Shown here: positions 29,420-41,129 of the stretch, piece after piece | How positions within the stretch are numbered: the first letter of the stretch is position 1 | Layout of the letters: every line of letters begins with the position of its first letter | Assembly (NCBI GenBank): GCA_034231615.1 | Contig: CM067306.1 | Span: 35,546,019-35,610,018, forward strand | Length of the DNA: 64,000 nucleotides | Direction: 5' to 3' | Origin: Meghimatium bilineatum | Lineage: Eukaryota; Mollusca; Gastropoda; Stylommatophora; Philomycidae | Position numbers and translations under genes: made by a program | The notes under the pieces: generated by a model | What the model saw: the letters and a program-made list of their open reading frames with translations, nothing else | Told to the model about the DNA's origin: nothing | The model's database searches: none

Positions 29420-29940
29420 AACTTGAACTGTGCATGTCAAGATGAAACGAGCTTCCATTATAGAAAAATATGCAAGCATTAGGATTGTAAACATATGTGC
29501 AGGTAACTTCGACTTTAATATGGAAGAGTTACCAGTACCTTCTTTTTTTTCCCTGGACACTGGGGTGTTAGGAGAAATGAAAGAGCTGATAGATTTGCCA
29601 ATATGGTCACAGTAACTATTGGTAGTTCAATTGACCATGCTGATATTTTGAATGCAATCGTGAATAGTTGGAGGATAGAAGATGTGATTCGTCTTCTGTG
29701 TCTTTGGCTAGAATACAGGATATTTGGGAGTGAAGCGTGGTGTTGCAAGAAACAAGCCGCATATAGGAATAAAAAAAGGAGTTATCGACCAACACAGAAA
29801 CAGCAGTCCGATACCCACATGCTGAAGAACATACTGAATGGGAGATACTGAATGTACCTGTGGGTATCTCCTTAGTGCCGTGATGATCTGACATCGTACT
29901 GATGTCATGATGAGATGATGAGACAAATTAACCAGGTCTG
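29420..29940 (+). pseudogene. RNase H-type LINE, distal part
   Basis: In shifting frames the sequence gives a degenerate PGHxGVRRNERADRFANMVT (29540-29610), IDHADILNAIVNSWRIEDVI near 29630-29690 and a CRDD end near 29880. These match, in order, the RNase H end, the RADILNALREN linker and the PxCxDD terminus of the copy at 41805-42430. Confidence 0.6.
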
Positions 29941-30134
29941 GGGGAAGATCCTTTGAAGAACTCTGAAATTGGAGCTAGTTTTTGTCATGCAAGATGTTAC
30001 AAATTGTGATGGTAATTGCTGAGATGGTTGGTCACTGGATATTATGAAGATTAGATGAAAAATATATTTTATTCAAGTTCTGAAAGTAAGTCAATTTTGA
30101 GAGACTTTTAGGTCATCCTTTGGCTCACATTATA

Positions 30135-30297
30135 CAATCGAATATCTGTATCATATCCTTTTATAACAAGTTTCCTTATTTAACAACAGTTTTCAAAATT
30201 CCCAATTATGTACATTGTATATATTATACGAGTAGTAAATTTATGTTATTACATACATAATTAGACCAGACCAAGTTGTTATAATGGGATTCAACTG
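30135..30297. mobile_element. pogo/Tigger-type MITE, degenerate copy
   Basis: The right end CCAAGTTGTTATAATGGGAT then TCAACTG is the complement of CAGTTGAATCCCATTATAAC, the family end at 24611. The left end (ATCGAATATCTGTATCATAT) is diverged. The TA duplication is not clear on the left. Confidence 0.5.
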
Positions 30298-31437
30298 TTA
30301 TATATGCCATTTTCAATACCCAACAATATTTTATTTAAGATGCTTTTATGAGTTAGTTCTGCAACAATATATTATCACATTACACATTATGATTTGCTGT
30401 GGGAAAAACTGCCACGATTCTTGGTACTGATTATTGTCAGCATCTGCATCCTATTAGATATTTACAACTTTTCAGTTTTACAGCTATCATTTCGGTCTCA
30501 TGACATCCAATTTACATTAATCCAAATATTTGTATACATACAATAAATTTAGGAGTTCTAAACTTATGAGTTATTTGTGTTTTGGTAATTGAAATAGATA
30601 TGGGTTGTTTTTTTTGGGGGGGGGGGGGAGTTTCTGACTATGTGGGACTATATATCTCTGTACTTTTCATATCACGTATGCATTTCTCTTGTTCATACTG
30701 TTACTGGTATTTGTTTATTTTCAATGTTATTAACCTTACCATTGTTAAATTTCAACTAGAGGTTTAAAGTTTTGTTTTGGTGAAGAATTATTTTTTTTTA
30801 AACTGTTTGTTTTTGTTACATCAAACTGCAGGTCTATATAAGTGGGGGGGGGGGGGCAAATTGGAACTTGACTTATAGGACAAGATTTTGCTAAACAGCC
30901 CTAAAAACCCCACCCTGTAGTGATTTTTGACATGAATGTCAGCAAATATTCATAAAACAAACTGATACATGTAATCACACAAATTAATTAATTTTTTTAA
31001 ACTCTTTGTCTCTGTACGGTTTTCCTGCTATGCCGAACACGATAGTAAATTCATATTAAACTGTAGATTTGAGCGGCTTTTTGGCATAGTAGGTCTCCAA
31101 AATTTAGATCTTAGCAGCTCAGTGGACATAGATAGTTAACCCCTTTGAGAAGAAAATGTATCTATGACCCTTTCAGACTGTATAACTATTAACAAATTTT
31201 GACAGATCTAGAACTACTTATAAGAGTATAACCTTTTATATCCATCGTATATCCCAGATGGTATATTTTTGGATAATTGTTTCAATGATTTTGATTTGAG
31301 ATTTCTTTTTTCATGTACTACTTACTTAGCAAAGAGCTTTTGGTTGAAATGTTGACTTTCTTATTACCTAGTGTTTCTGCAATTACATTATATTACAGTT
31401 TTTTATGTATAGTATTGAAACATGGAGGGAAAGGTTC
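30298..31437. other. Intergenic AT-rich stretch with two G-runs
   Basis: Runs of at least 10 G at 30617-30628 and 30844-30855 are the only striking features. No coding signal seen. Confidence 0.45.
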
Positions 31438-31439
31438 TA

Positions 31440-33790
31440 TAGTGCGTTTATAAATAGTTGTCCACCGATATTTAAATTTTTCTCTGTAATTACTGAGCGT
31501 ATAGACTTCATATTTTTAATCAGTGCATCATTTCAAAACCATGTTATAGATTTATGGTTATTTATTATGTATATTGAGCGAATTTTTCGCAGCAGTCGCT
31601 ACGAATGTTGTTTTTTAGGTAGGATTTTTCTTCGATTGCAAGTACAAAAATTGGACTGGTCTACAGTAAAAATTGTACTATTATTTGTCAATGAGGCTTA
31701 TTTGTATATTGTTGTTTTTTCTCATCCAATTATTTATTGGCTCTTATGCAAATTGTAACTGTGCTAACCAATGAAACACACGATGTTATACAAATCCGTC
31801 ATCATTGATTGCATAGTATTTTCGTGAAAATTTATGGTGCATACCATCTCGTGTTTTGATATTGTTTTCACAAGACAAGTTGCTTATGAAAGCCACATCA
31901 TACATGATTTGGCACAATTGTAGAACAGAAATTAAAATTTTAATTTGTGCAAAATTAAGTAAGGTTTTTTTTAATAGAGATTTCATAGTTGAATGTCTGA
32001 TAATAATAGTTAATCGTCATTTCTATCATAGGTGAATCTTCAATACAACATTTTTATATTGTGATATTATCAACATATTGTGTTTTTGTAAATAAATACA
32101 ACGTATCATACAGCTGCATTTACACATATATTATAAGTATGTCATTGAAAGTTAAATTTGTTACATTAAAAAATATAACTAAGATTGTACAAATATTTAT
32201 CACAAGAAGCAAGACACGGTACGAAGACAACCCTAATGTCAAAAACACAAAGGATACAAGAGGACGAAAAAATGCTGTAGACAATTTCGATGAAGAAATC
32301 ATTAAGAGAGCAATTCATAAGATTTTGTATGGCAAAGAAGCATTGACATTAAAAATATTGAAAACGTATCCAGAAAAGACCAACAACATTCACATTTATG
32401 ACACAAAATTATGGAAATCAGTAAGGAGTGCCGGATTTACATTTTGCAAATATACATGTGGCAGAAGCATCATTTGTGAGAAACCACATTTAGAAAATAT
32501 TATAAGTAAATATTTGAGACAAATTAGGTTGATGCGGAGAGAAAATTATGATATATTATATTTTGATGAAACATGGATAAATGAACACCATACTAATGAA
32601 AAGGAATGGCAATCTACAGATGGAACTATTAAGAAATATGTACCAAGCAGCAAAGGTCAAAGATTAATAATGGCATATGCATGTAGCAGAGAAAAAGGTC
32701 TGTTGAATAATTGTGAACTCGTGTTCATTTCCAAATAATTGAGACTGCCATGCTGAAATGAATGGTCATATATTTAGAGAGTGGATAGAAAAGACTGTAC
32801 TTCTATCGTTAGATAGACCCTCCTGACTGGTTATGGACAATGCTTCTTACAATAAGGTAGTTGCATATGAAGATAAGATCCCTACAACCTCATCTACTAA
32901 GGAAGAGATTAAAATATGGCTTGGAAAAGAAAATATTTCACTTACTGAACTGCACTTGAAACCTGAGTTGTTAATGTTGGTAAAAAAATGCACCCAGAGC
33001 GAAGACTTTTCACATTTATAAAATTATAGAGGAGCATGGACATAGATGTATAAGACTACCACCGTATCATTCACATTTAAATCCAATAAAATTTGTTTGC
33101 GCTGAAAATAAAGGAGCCATGGCAAATAAAACCTTCAGACTTAATGATGTTCATAAAATGGCATATTCTATGCTCTCCGAAATTAACAAAGAATTCTGGA
33201 CTAAATGTGAGGACCATATGTTGAAAGTGGAAGAAGAATATTGGCATAAAGATGGTTTACGCTGCATTCAACCCATTACCATTATCAATCTTTACTATTC
33301 ATCGGATTCTGAATGAAACAAGAAGTGAAGAAATTTGTGATAAAACAAATGATATTATAAACAAGAACACAGAATAATAATTATTCGTATTACAAAATTT
33401 CTATGCACAATTGGCACGCACAATAATACTATTTCATAAATGTTTCCCTATTAACTTTATATCTCATTGCATATATTCTCAATGCAACGAAATAAATATA
33501 TTATTCTCGAAATATTCCATTTTTACCCACGCTATGAAAGATGTACGATACGCCTATACATGCAATTACTGTACAATTTATTTTCCACATACAATAAAAT
33601 CGTTACTACCTAAAAAAAAAAACATTTGTAGCAACTGCTGCGATAAATCCGCTCAATATAAATAATAAATAATCACAAATCTGTAACGTGGTTATGAAAG
33701 GATGCACTCATGCAAAATATGAAGTCTATACGCTCAGTAATTACAGAGAAAAATGTAAATATCGGTGGACAACTATTTATGAATGCACTA
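31440..33790 (+). mobile_element. Complete Tc1/mariner-superfamily element
   Basis: The 2351-bp element has inverted ends of about 190 bp: 31440-31625 (starting TAGTGCGTTTATAAATAGTT) and 33610-33790 (ending AACTATTTATGAATGCACTA). The two ends are about 90% alike by eye. Dinucleotide TA lies on both sides (31438-31439, 33791-33792), the standard target duplication of the superfamily. Both ends contain GTTGTCCACCGATATTTA and CTCTGTAATTACTGAGCG. Inside is a degenerate transposase gene. The ends are better kept than the gene. Confidence 0.9.
32139..33316 (+). pseudogene. Tc1/mariner transposase, catalytic Glu lost
   Basis: From ATG 32139 the frame reads a basic N-terminal part, then LYFDETWINEHHTNEKEW (first catalytic Asp, 32565-32567) and SSKGQRLIMAYA. 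It stops at 32738. It continues in the next frame with DCHAEMNGHIFREWIEKT, a stop, and VMDNASYNKVV (second Asp, 32836-32838). A third frame holds LPPYHSHLNPIKFVCAENKG, where the family has NPIE; the Glu codon is AAA at 33089-33091. It ends KCEDHMLKVEEEYW. About 390 codons, the usual length. Two frameshifts, stops and the E to K change make it inactive. Confidence 0.85.
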
Positions 33791-33984
33791 TAGTTCTATC
33801 ATGTTTCTGCATTGTTGCTGCGATTTTTCTGTGTAAGAAAAGAGATCAAAGCACAAATGACTAGTGGCTGAAGTGGAATTATGATCTAATTCATAATAAG
33901 TATAATTCATGACATGTCTAATTCATGCACATTTTGCTTATTTTGCAGTTTTATTTGACTAGAGTACACATTTTTTAGGTAATA

Positions 33985-34300
33985 TGACAATTTGTGAGAA
34001 TATGTGGCTATGATGACAGGAGGCGCAAGACAGCAACTTAAGATAAAGCATCTGTGGCTATGACGATAGAAGATGCACGACAGCGACTTAATGTCAAGCA
34101 TCTGTGGCTATGACGATAGAAGATGCACGACAGCGACTTAATGTCAAGCATCTGTGGCTATGACGATAGAAGATGCACGACAGCGACTTAATGTCAAGCA
34201 TCTGTGGCTATGGCGATAGAAGATGCACGACAGCGATTTAAGATCATGCATCAGTGACTGTGACGATAAGAGACACAAGACAGTGTCTTAAGGTCAAGTA
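33985..34300. repeat. 50-bp minisatellite, about six units
   Basis: The unit CAGCGACTTAATGTCAAGCA plus TCTGTGGCTATGACGATAGA and AGATGCACGA repeats exactly every 50 bp in the middle (34081, 34131, 34181) and degrades at both edges. Confidence 0.9.
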
Positions 34301-34494
34301 TACATGACCTTGGTTAGCTCTAAGCATGATTGATGACCAGCAGATAGGTACAGGAACCAGTTCTTTTGTACGGTTGACCAGCTATACTATCAATATGTTA
34401 CAGACATCCACCATTCAGGGTAAGTGGTAAAAACACTGAATGCATTAGTTACCAATGCCAAAGTATGATGTGTCTGGCCATTGGCACTAATGAA

Positions 34495-34600
34495 ACAGCA
34501 ACACAATGCATTTTCGTTCTCTGGACTGCACCCTGCTGGAAATCATGTAGGACCATTTTCCTGCCATAAGAGATAGCTGGTGGGAGTTTGAGAACCAAAT
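34495..34600 (+). repeat. SINE-like family, tail part
   Basis: CTCTGGACTGCACCCTGCTG ... GGGAGTTTGAGAACCAAATC matches the 3' tail of the GAA-tail family, with a 30-bp insertion between the two halves. Confidence 0.5.
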
Positions 34601-34736
34601 CAAATATGACAATATTTATGTGGATAGAACAGTACCGGTAGTTATCAATTTTTTTGGTCATAGCCCATTTCAGAAAATATTATTTTCTTCTTGGGCTTAT
34701 ACAAACTATTATATTTATTTTTGATAGCGTTCATTC

Positions 34737-35060
34737 TCAAACTTCTGCTAGATTTCTCTTGTAGCAGGAGAATGACTTACTAGATTTCCAGGAGAATGTA
34801 GTTCAGAGAATGGACATATGTGTTCTGTTGGATCTCTCTTGTAGCAGGACAATGAATGTTTTACTAGATTTCCAGGAGAATGTAGTTCAGAGAATGGACA
34901 TATGTGTTCTGTTGGATCTCTCTTGTAGCAGGACAATGAATGTTTTACTAGATTTCCAGGAGAATGTAGTTCAGAGAATGGACAGATGTGTTCTGTTGGA
35001 TCTCTCTTGTAGCAGGACAATGAATGTTTTACTAGATTTCCAGGAAGATACAGTCCATCA
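34737..35060. repeat. 84-bp minisatellite made from a SINE tail
   Basis: Nearly four units of 84 bp contain TCCAGGAGAATGTAGTTCAG then AGAATGGA, the complement of the GAA-tail family end. The array begins with the family's GCGTTCATTCTCAAACTTCT. Because 84 is divisible by 3, both strands are open over the array with 28-residue periods. Confidence 0.85.
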
Positions 35061-37749
35061 GGACAGATGTGTTGTGTTGCCTTTATACCTTCGCCTATCT
35101 CTTAATCGCCACTCCTTGACTTTACCCTCAAGTAATGTCTTTGACAGGGTGTCATATCTTTTAACATGTCTAAGATATCCTTATTATATACCATGTGAAT
35201 AATTTCAATAAGATACCTTTCTGGTGCCACCATAAGCAGATGTGTACCTCCCAAAAACTAATTTGTTTCTTTTTGCACCCTTCCTATCAAAGAATTTTGG
35301 CCTCTTGGAGGACCATTTGGGCCATGTTGTTAACCACTTCTGGGGAGTATATATGCTCTATCTTTATATTAGTTATATATTTTATATCTATGTATTTTTT
35401 GAGTAGATACATTATATTCTCCTTTGATTAAGATACATTTTATATTCCCCTGTGAGTAGCATTCATCTTAACGCATTGCATGTCGCTGAGAGTTGAAGTC
35501 TGGGTATGAAATCAAGCTATGGAGCATGTGTCTACGGCCTGCAGGCTGGATTTGGCCCACCTGTCCACATTACACATCCCGCAGGTCATCAAATAGAAAC
35601 CGTGACTGCTGACCTATAGTGTTTCTAAAAAATGTATGCAGGTGCTTATTTCGAGCCAGATTGAGAACCACATGTCTCTAATCAATTATATTGATTTCTC
35701 TGCACCTAACTATAGGCTACATATGTAAATGTCCATAAGTTGAAAGAAAATTACTTAATATTTAGTAATATTAATATGGTTCAGGAAACTAGCAAACTCA
35801 CACCTTTTGGTTAAGATTGACAATGACAATTTTTATTACTGGTCCTTTCTGTAATCCAGTGTTCACATTCTGTGCTCAATATTACTTTCTTGTATAAATA
35901 TAATAAATAATGTATAATTAAATTTTCAGTTTAGCTTTTATATTTGTCTGGCTCGGGACCCAAGACTGTGTATTTGTGCATCCGGCCATCGAATCATAAA
36001 TGTTTCCTGCCCCCTGCTCTAGAAAAACAACCATTTTGCATTAGGGAGTAAAAGCTAATAGTTTGTAATTCCTGAGAATTGATAGATTCAACATTTTCTA
36101 TGTATACCCCTCTGAAAAAGAGGTATCTTCACAAAGCATCGCAGAGAGTTTAAGTCTTCTGGGTATGAAAGATCACTCTGGAGACACCTCTTACATTGCA
36201 TACAGAAAGAGGGTGTGTTGAACATGTACGGTTTAGGCCAGACATCCTGCTTGCAGTGAATAGATGTTAATGTGAATTCCTAGCCTCTGACATCCAGGTG
36301 TAAATGAGTGCTATGAACGTTGCTGTCTGTTCTGATAGTATAATTTTTAGTGTATCGATAGATAGTATGCAATGGAGTGGGATCCTTCAGAACCTTCTCC
36401 TTTAACTAGCAGACACCAACAATCTGTAGTGTGCAACACTTTAAGAATGAGTTTCCTACTCATAGAGGTTCTAAATTGTGAAATGGATTTGTTTATATAT
36501 TGACCTAATACTGAGATGATATATTCTCTCACAGTGGCTTTGGATTTTATACTTTTTATATTTAGAGGACTTGAAATAATTAAGTAATGCCTCTCGGTAG
36601 AATTGGACTTGTGCCTATTGTGTCTGTTTGGATGAAAATTCCAAATATAATATTTTTGTCAAGATGATCTTCGGTACACTTGTCTCTCATTTTTATTGCC
36701 ATCAATTTTTATCTTATGTTTATTTTTTGTCCATGTTTTTTCTCCACGATGTCATGAAGAATGTGTACAAAACATTTGATGACTCATCTACTTTTAGTTT
36801 GGTTATTAGTAACTTTATAGATAAGCTTATTCTGTAGATTTTTTTTATCAATCAAAGATCATTTATTATTTCAACCACAGGTAGTTTGTGCATCTGTTCA
36901 GAAAACAATAACATGCTACTGAATGCAAATATTGCCTCAAAAATCACAACCCAAAAAATGCTGGGACGATCATTGCATCAATAATAAGACATGCTACCAA
37001 ATTTAAAGTACGCTTCATACTGACCACAGATTCAGAATATATATTATATAAGAATTTATGACTTAATTTACACTAGAATACAGAAATGTGCCTTCTGAAG
37101 TTATTAACAAGCATGGCCGTGTTAGTGGAGAGAACTGTGTAACTGAAATGTTTTTGTAGTTTGTTACTATGAAATACTTTTATGATAATGTAAGTGATCT
37201 TTGACCTTGTTGGGGATCTATGCAAATTCTTTTTTTATCTTGGTGCCTATACAATGTGATATGTGTATATAATAGGTTTCTGAGATGTATGTATACAAAG
37301 CTTACAGGGAAAGTCGTATTGGCTGTTGGGGGTCAAATGTCTTCTATGCTGAGTTGAAACTGCTGAAATGTATATATTATACATTTGTTATTGCATAAAT
37401 TTGTTTCATATTCATGATGAAGTATTATTATTTCATGGTAACATTTTAAAAAAGTTATTGGGGAAATAAATATGGTAGTTACCCGGTATGCATATTATTG
37501 GATTGGATTTGACTTAGTTCTTTCAATTATGTTTGAATAAAAACTAGACTTAAGATGGATGCGGCTGAAATGTCCATGCTGAACATGATTTGAAAAAGCA
37601 AAATAAGTTCAGCAGTGACATAAAGACCAGCCTATCATCATCAGGTGCTGTGCCAACTGGCATTGGTGATCATGGACCTCCACAACTCTATTATCTTTTA
37701 TCAGGACAATTGCTTAATTTTTGTTTACAGAACAACACACTGTACGGCA
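35061..37749. other. Intergenic stretch with two short repeats of a second SINE-like family
   Basis: 35465-35530 and 36105-36220 hold GAGTTTAAGTCTTCTGGGTA-type blocks shared with 40386-40560 and 43760-43925. The rest is AT-rich. 35850-36010 resembles 21860-21960. No gene was recognised in these 2.7 kb. Confidence 0.45.
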
Positions 37750-38625
37750 GCATATGAAGAAAACTTGTTGTTCGTCCATCACAAGTGATGATGACCATTT
37801 GTTACATCCACTTTTGAAAATTCAATTTTAGTTATGTCCTTGATTATGAGTTCGTAGATGGCTAATGAGCCCTATTCGAGCTGTAAATGTCCTTGGACAA
37901 TTTGGACATGGAATAACGACTGTAGACGGATCTTGGTCTATCCGTGACTTTCTAGCTGCTCTCCGCTGTTGAGCTGCTGCATTTCTCTTCTTTTCACAAG
38001 ATGATGCGCTCTTTTTTATTTTAGAATGCCATGTAGATCTATTTTGTGCAAGTTCTTCCCATGTATCGTGGTCTATTTCAAAGGCTTTTAGTGAGTCCTT
38101 GTAGCGCTTCCTTTGGCCACCTTGAGATCGTATACCCTTCTCTAGCTCACCATAGAGAAGTATCTTTGGCAGATGATGGTCTGGCATGCGCACCAAATGA
38201 CCTGCCCAACGAATCTGTGTCTGCATCAGGATCGTGTCAATGCTTGGGATACCAGCTCTATCAAGGACAGTGGTATCTGGAATCTTGTCTTGCCATCTGA
38301 TGTTCATAACTTTTCTGAGACAATTTGTATGAAAATGATTGAGTTTTTTCACATGACGTCTATACACAGTCCATGTTTCACTAGCGTATAGCAGCACTGG
38401 AAGTACCACTGCTCTGTAAACTTTCAGCTTAGTCTGTAGGTTAATGCCATTTCTACGCCAAACATTTGCGTACAATCTGCCGAAAGTACTGCTTATTTGG
38501 CGATCCTTGTATACACTTCATCATCAACGTTGGCATTTTGTGATAACGTACTGCCTAGATATGTGAATCTATTCACAACTTTCAGTGCTACACCATTTAC
38601 CTTTATGCAGGGCGTAAAGAATTAA
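37750..38625 (-). pseudogene. LINE C-terminal region with C2H2 finger
   Basis: The minus strand gives [20 protein letters not shown] (38600-38540), one shift, then an open frame of 215 codons: [67 protein letters not shown] and a charged stretch. It ends in a C2H2 finger, [20 protein letters not shown]. This is the region after the RT palm of an RTE/CR1-like LINE. The finger belongs to the retrotransposon, not to a host gene. Only the 5' part is missing, and the copy is one of the best preserved here. Confidence 0.8.
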
Positions 38626-38749
38626 TTTTTGTAATTCCACAGTGTTAAACTATCTAATATTTTCTTACACTGTCATCCTTGATCCCTCTTACCTTCTATC
38701 TTGCCTGTTGTAACTATATTCTCTATTGTCTCATGGTGTGTTCAGAAAT

Positions 38750-38882
38750 TAAAGATTATTTCTTTTTGAAATTATTAAGAAAAACCCATCACGCATTTTA
38801 CAATTTCAGCAACTCCTTGTTAGTCTTTTTAGATGTCCATGATACTCTCAACATTCTTCTTCTCGTTCGCAGTTTGACATGT
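38750..38882 (-). pseudogene. LINE C-terminal fragment (RRMLRVSW)
   Basis: Minus strand TRRRMLRVSWTSKKTNKELL is the block between RT and the C-terminus of RTE/CR1-like LINEs, also seen at 26340-26500. It is directly followed upstream by the tail of a different LINE. Confidence 0.55.
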
Positions 38883-38946
38883 CTACACAGCACGTCCTGT
38901 TTTCCTAATAAATGCTGCTGTATTTGAAAGCTCCTCAGTGCTCCCC
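38883..38946 (-). pseudogene. Jockey-like LINE last codons
   Basis: Minus strand reads GSTEELSNTAAFIRKTGRAV and a stop, the last 20 codons of the RNase H LINE family. The same end is at 42465-42516. It is fused in frame to a mariner fragment at 38947. Confidence 0.6.
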
Positions 38947-39275
38947 GGCACAAGGAAAAAGACATATGGAGCCAAATCTGGAGAATATGATGGGTGTGGA
39001 ATAATTTCAATATTCAAATCTAGAGAATATGATGGGTGTGGAATAATTTCAATATTCAAATCGTTGAATGTTTGCAACGCAGGCCATGCTTTATGGGAAG
39101 GTGCATTGTCTTGAAGCAAGAGCATAATTTGAGTGCGATAATTTTTATCCCTCGTTTTCTGGTCAGTCTTTTTAAGTTTGGTATGGAGATCAACTTACCA
39201 CTGGCATTTAGTCGTCTTGCAATGAGGCAGGTAATTTTTCATTATGACACATTTTACGTACCATACAATCAAAAT
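38947..39275 (-). pseudogene. mariner transposase fragment
   Basis: The minus strand reads RKVILIVWYVKCVIMKNYLP, then MLLLQDNAPSHKAWPALQTF and IIPHPSYSPDLAPYVFFLVP. These are the D2 (DNAxxH) and PHPxYSPDLAPxD signatures of a mariner transposase. The third Asp of the DD34D triad is replaced by Tyr (APYVFF). A 42-bp tandem duplication (38981-39064) repeats 14 residues. It lacks both ends of the element. Confidence 0.75.
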
Positions 39276-40195
39276 CACTTTTCTTACATATTTTTCTACT
39301 CTTTGATTGATATGCGTTGGTAATGGTGATTCTAACAGACTTCCAGAGTATTCTGAAAAAATCAGCTCTGGTTTCTGCCCTTTACACATCATTCTGCATT
39401 GAAGAAATATATATAGTACCGCTGGAATCACACAGGGTAAAATGGGGAGCGTACTTACCCAGCGAAACACAGGAACAATTAACATGCATACCGTTCGACA
39501 TTTGCTGGGAGAGACTGGGCACCTATGTGCCTGTCAGTCATCGTTCTTCATCATGATGCGCCATCTTCGCGACGAAAGTTACTGCAACGGACCTCCAACA
39601 TCCCTTTCTTTTGCATTGGTTATGCACTCTGCCAGACTGTAACCTGTCCATCTCGTGATATTTCTCTCCCACTTGTATCTCTGCATACCCTTGCTTGCCT
39701 CCCCTCAATCAAGTAAGGTCTGCAATAAGGTGTCATGTCTTTTAATATGTTCAAAATACATTATTTGTTTTATCTTTATTTCTTTAATAGTTCTTTTTTT
39801 TCATACAAAGTATTAATTTTTTTTGTTCGCTTTCTTATCTTTCCACGAAGTTCCACCTATTCTCATATATACATACACACACACACGCACGCACCCAGAC
39901 ACACAAATACATACATACACACACACACACATACATATGTGTTCGTGTGTGCGCATGTTCATTATTACAAGATGGTCAGACAGTCCCATATGTAAGCTTA
40001 AATATATATATGGGTCATCAAGGAATAATTTTGATCAAAATATGTCTGTGTAATAAATCTGTGTTTTAGTGATCTTCATGTTTCATTATTACCTTGTTTG
40101 TATCACAATATTTTATTATTATAATAATTTTTTTAAAGTAACATTATGGTTTGTGTTTTTGAGATCCCCAGGAATCGTGAGAACTCTTGCTTCCT
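39276..40195. other. Non-coding, with CA/CATA microsatellite
   Basis: An ACACAC/CATACA microsatellite lies at 39868-39945. The rest shows no gene. The open frames over 39317-39995 have no family resemblance. Confidence 0.45.
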
Positions 40196-40199
40196 ATAG

Positions 40200-40385
40200 T
40201 TAGTTAGTTAGTCGTTGGATCATCATCACTGCACTCCGTACAAGTCCATAGATGCTCAAATCTCTCCATGAGTGTAGCCGCCATTACTCGCTTACTGACG
40301 GCCCCAGTACGCAGTTGATTGACCATCATTCTTTCTTGCCCACGAAGCTGCTCCTTTCTAGCGACACCACATTTCAAACCAAATT
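40200..40385 (-). pseudogene. RNase H-type LINE C-terminus
   Basis: The minus strand reads KFGLKCGVARKEQLRGQERM, VNQLRTGAVSKRVMAATL and a FEHLWTCTECSDDDPTTN end with a stop, followed by a GTTAGTTAGT-type 3' sequence. It is a second copy of the end at 41805-41960. Confidence 0.7.
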
Positions 40386-40560
40386 TCTTGCTTCCTATGT
40401 GCAGTGGGATGGTTTTTCTGAGCTTTCTTTCATATCACGGAGACTTCGGCTTAATGCAGTGCCTATTTAAAGAGACTTATACTCAGAGAGGGTCTATAAT
40501 TGTATAGATGACATGCTACAAAGCTTCCATAAGAGAGTTTCAATATAACGGCACGTTTTC
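40386..40560 (-). repeat. Second SINE-like family, antisense copy
   Basis: The reverse complement matches 43760-43925 (GAAGCTTGTAGCATGTCATC, GCACTGAGCTGAAGTCTCCT, GCACATAGGAAG). Shorter relatives are at 35465-35530 and 36105-36220. Confidence 0.65.
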
Positions 40561-40644
40561 TACTAAGGTTTTCTGTTGCATTGGTGGTACTCTTATGGTA
40601 ATGGTACTCTTCTTTCAACCGCGGGCATGAACCAATTTCGCTCT

Positions 40645-40870
40645 TGTTCTTCTGCATTCATTCTCAGACTCCTGATCAGCTTTATGTAGTTCGGAGAACG
40701 AAGTGCATTGTGTTATAGCGTACATTTTAGCTGCGATATATGCACTTTTCGGCCTTCCAGATTCTACTTCAGCATAGCTTTTGCGTCACTTTTACTCTTT
40801 TTGGGATGAAACAACCAACGCGAGCCCATGACATGCTTAGTCGCCTCTTACAACATGATCGGCAGATAGC
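40645..40870 (-). repeat. SINE-like GAA-tail family, antisense copy
   Basis: TCTTCTGCATTCATTCTCAG at the left is the complement of the family tail. TTAGTCGCCTCTTACAACAT near 40840 is the complement of the conserved body block. Confidence 0.7.
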
Positions 40871-41129
40871 AATGTCGCATTTCTTTACTCCAATTTATGA
40901 CTCCGGAGACACTCAGGCGACAATTTGGTTGTATCATCAAAGTTTTTAACCATCAACTTATAATAATAGAGGTCGTGTTCTGGTAATCCAGCCACCGCGA
41001 ATTCAAGAGTATGTGTTTAAGAGTGTGTTGCTGAACCAAAACTGCCTGGGTATATAGTACCTGGGTATATATTGGTATATCATACCAATTTTATTATTGG
41101 AGCACCTTAAGGGGATCAACATGTGATAT

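Noticed and set aside
31786..31986. A minus-strand gene inside the Tc1/mariner element
   Set aside because: The 66-codon frame has no family resemblance and lies in the non-coding 5' part of the element.
33985..35060. CRISPR-like arrays
   Set aside because: The units are contiguous with no unique spacers, and the genome is eukaryotic. These are minisatellites.
37828..38475. A 215-codon frame with a C2H2 finger that looks like a zinc-finger gene
   Set aside because: Its N-terminal two thirds are the post-RT region of a LINE, shared with 19835-20245, and the finger is the known type of LINE C-terminal finger. It has no start of its own.
38883..39125. A SETMAR-like protein
   Set aside because: Only a mariner transposase fragment with a changed third Asp is present, fused to a LINE end. 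There is no SET domain.
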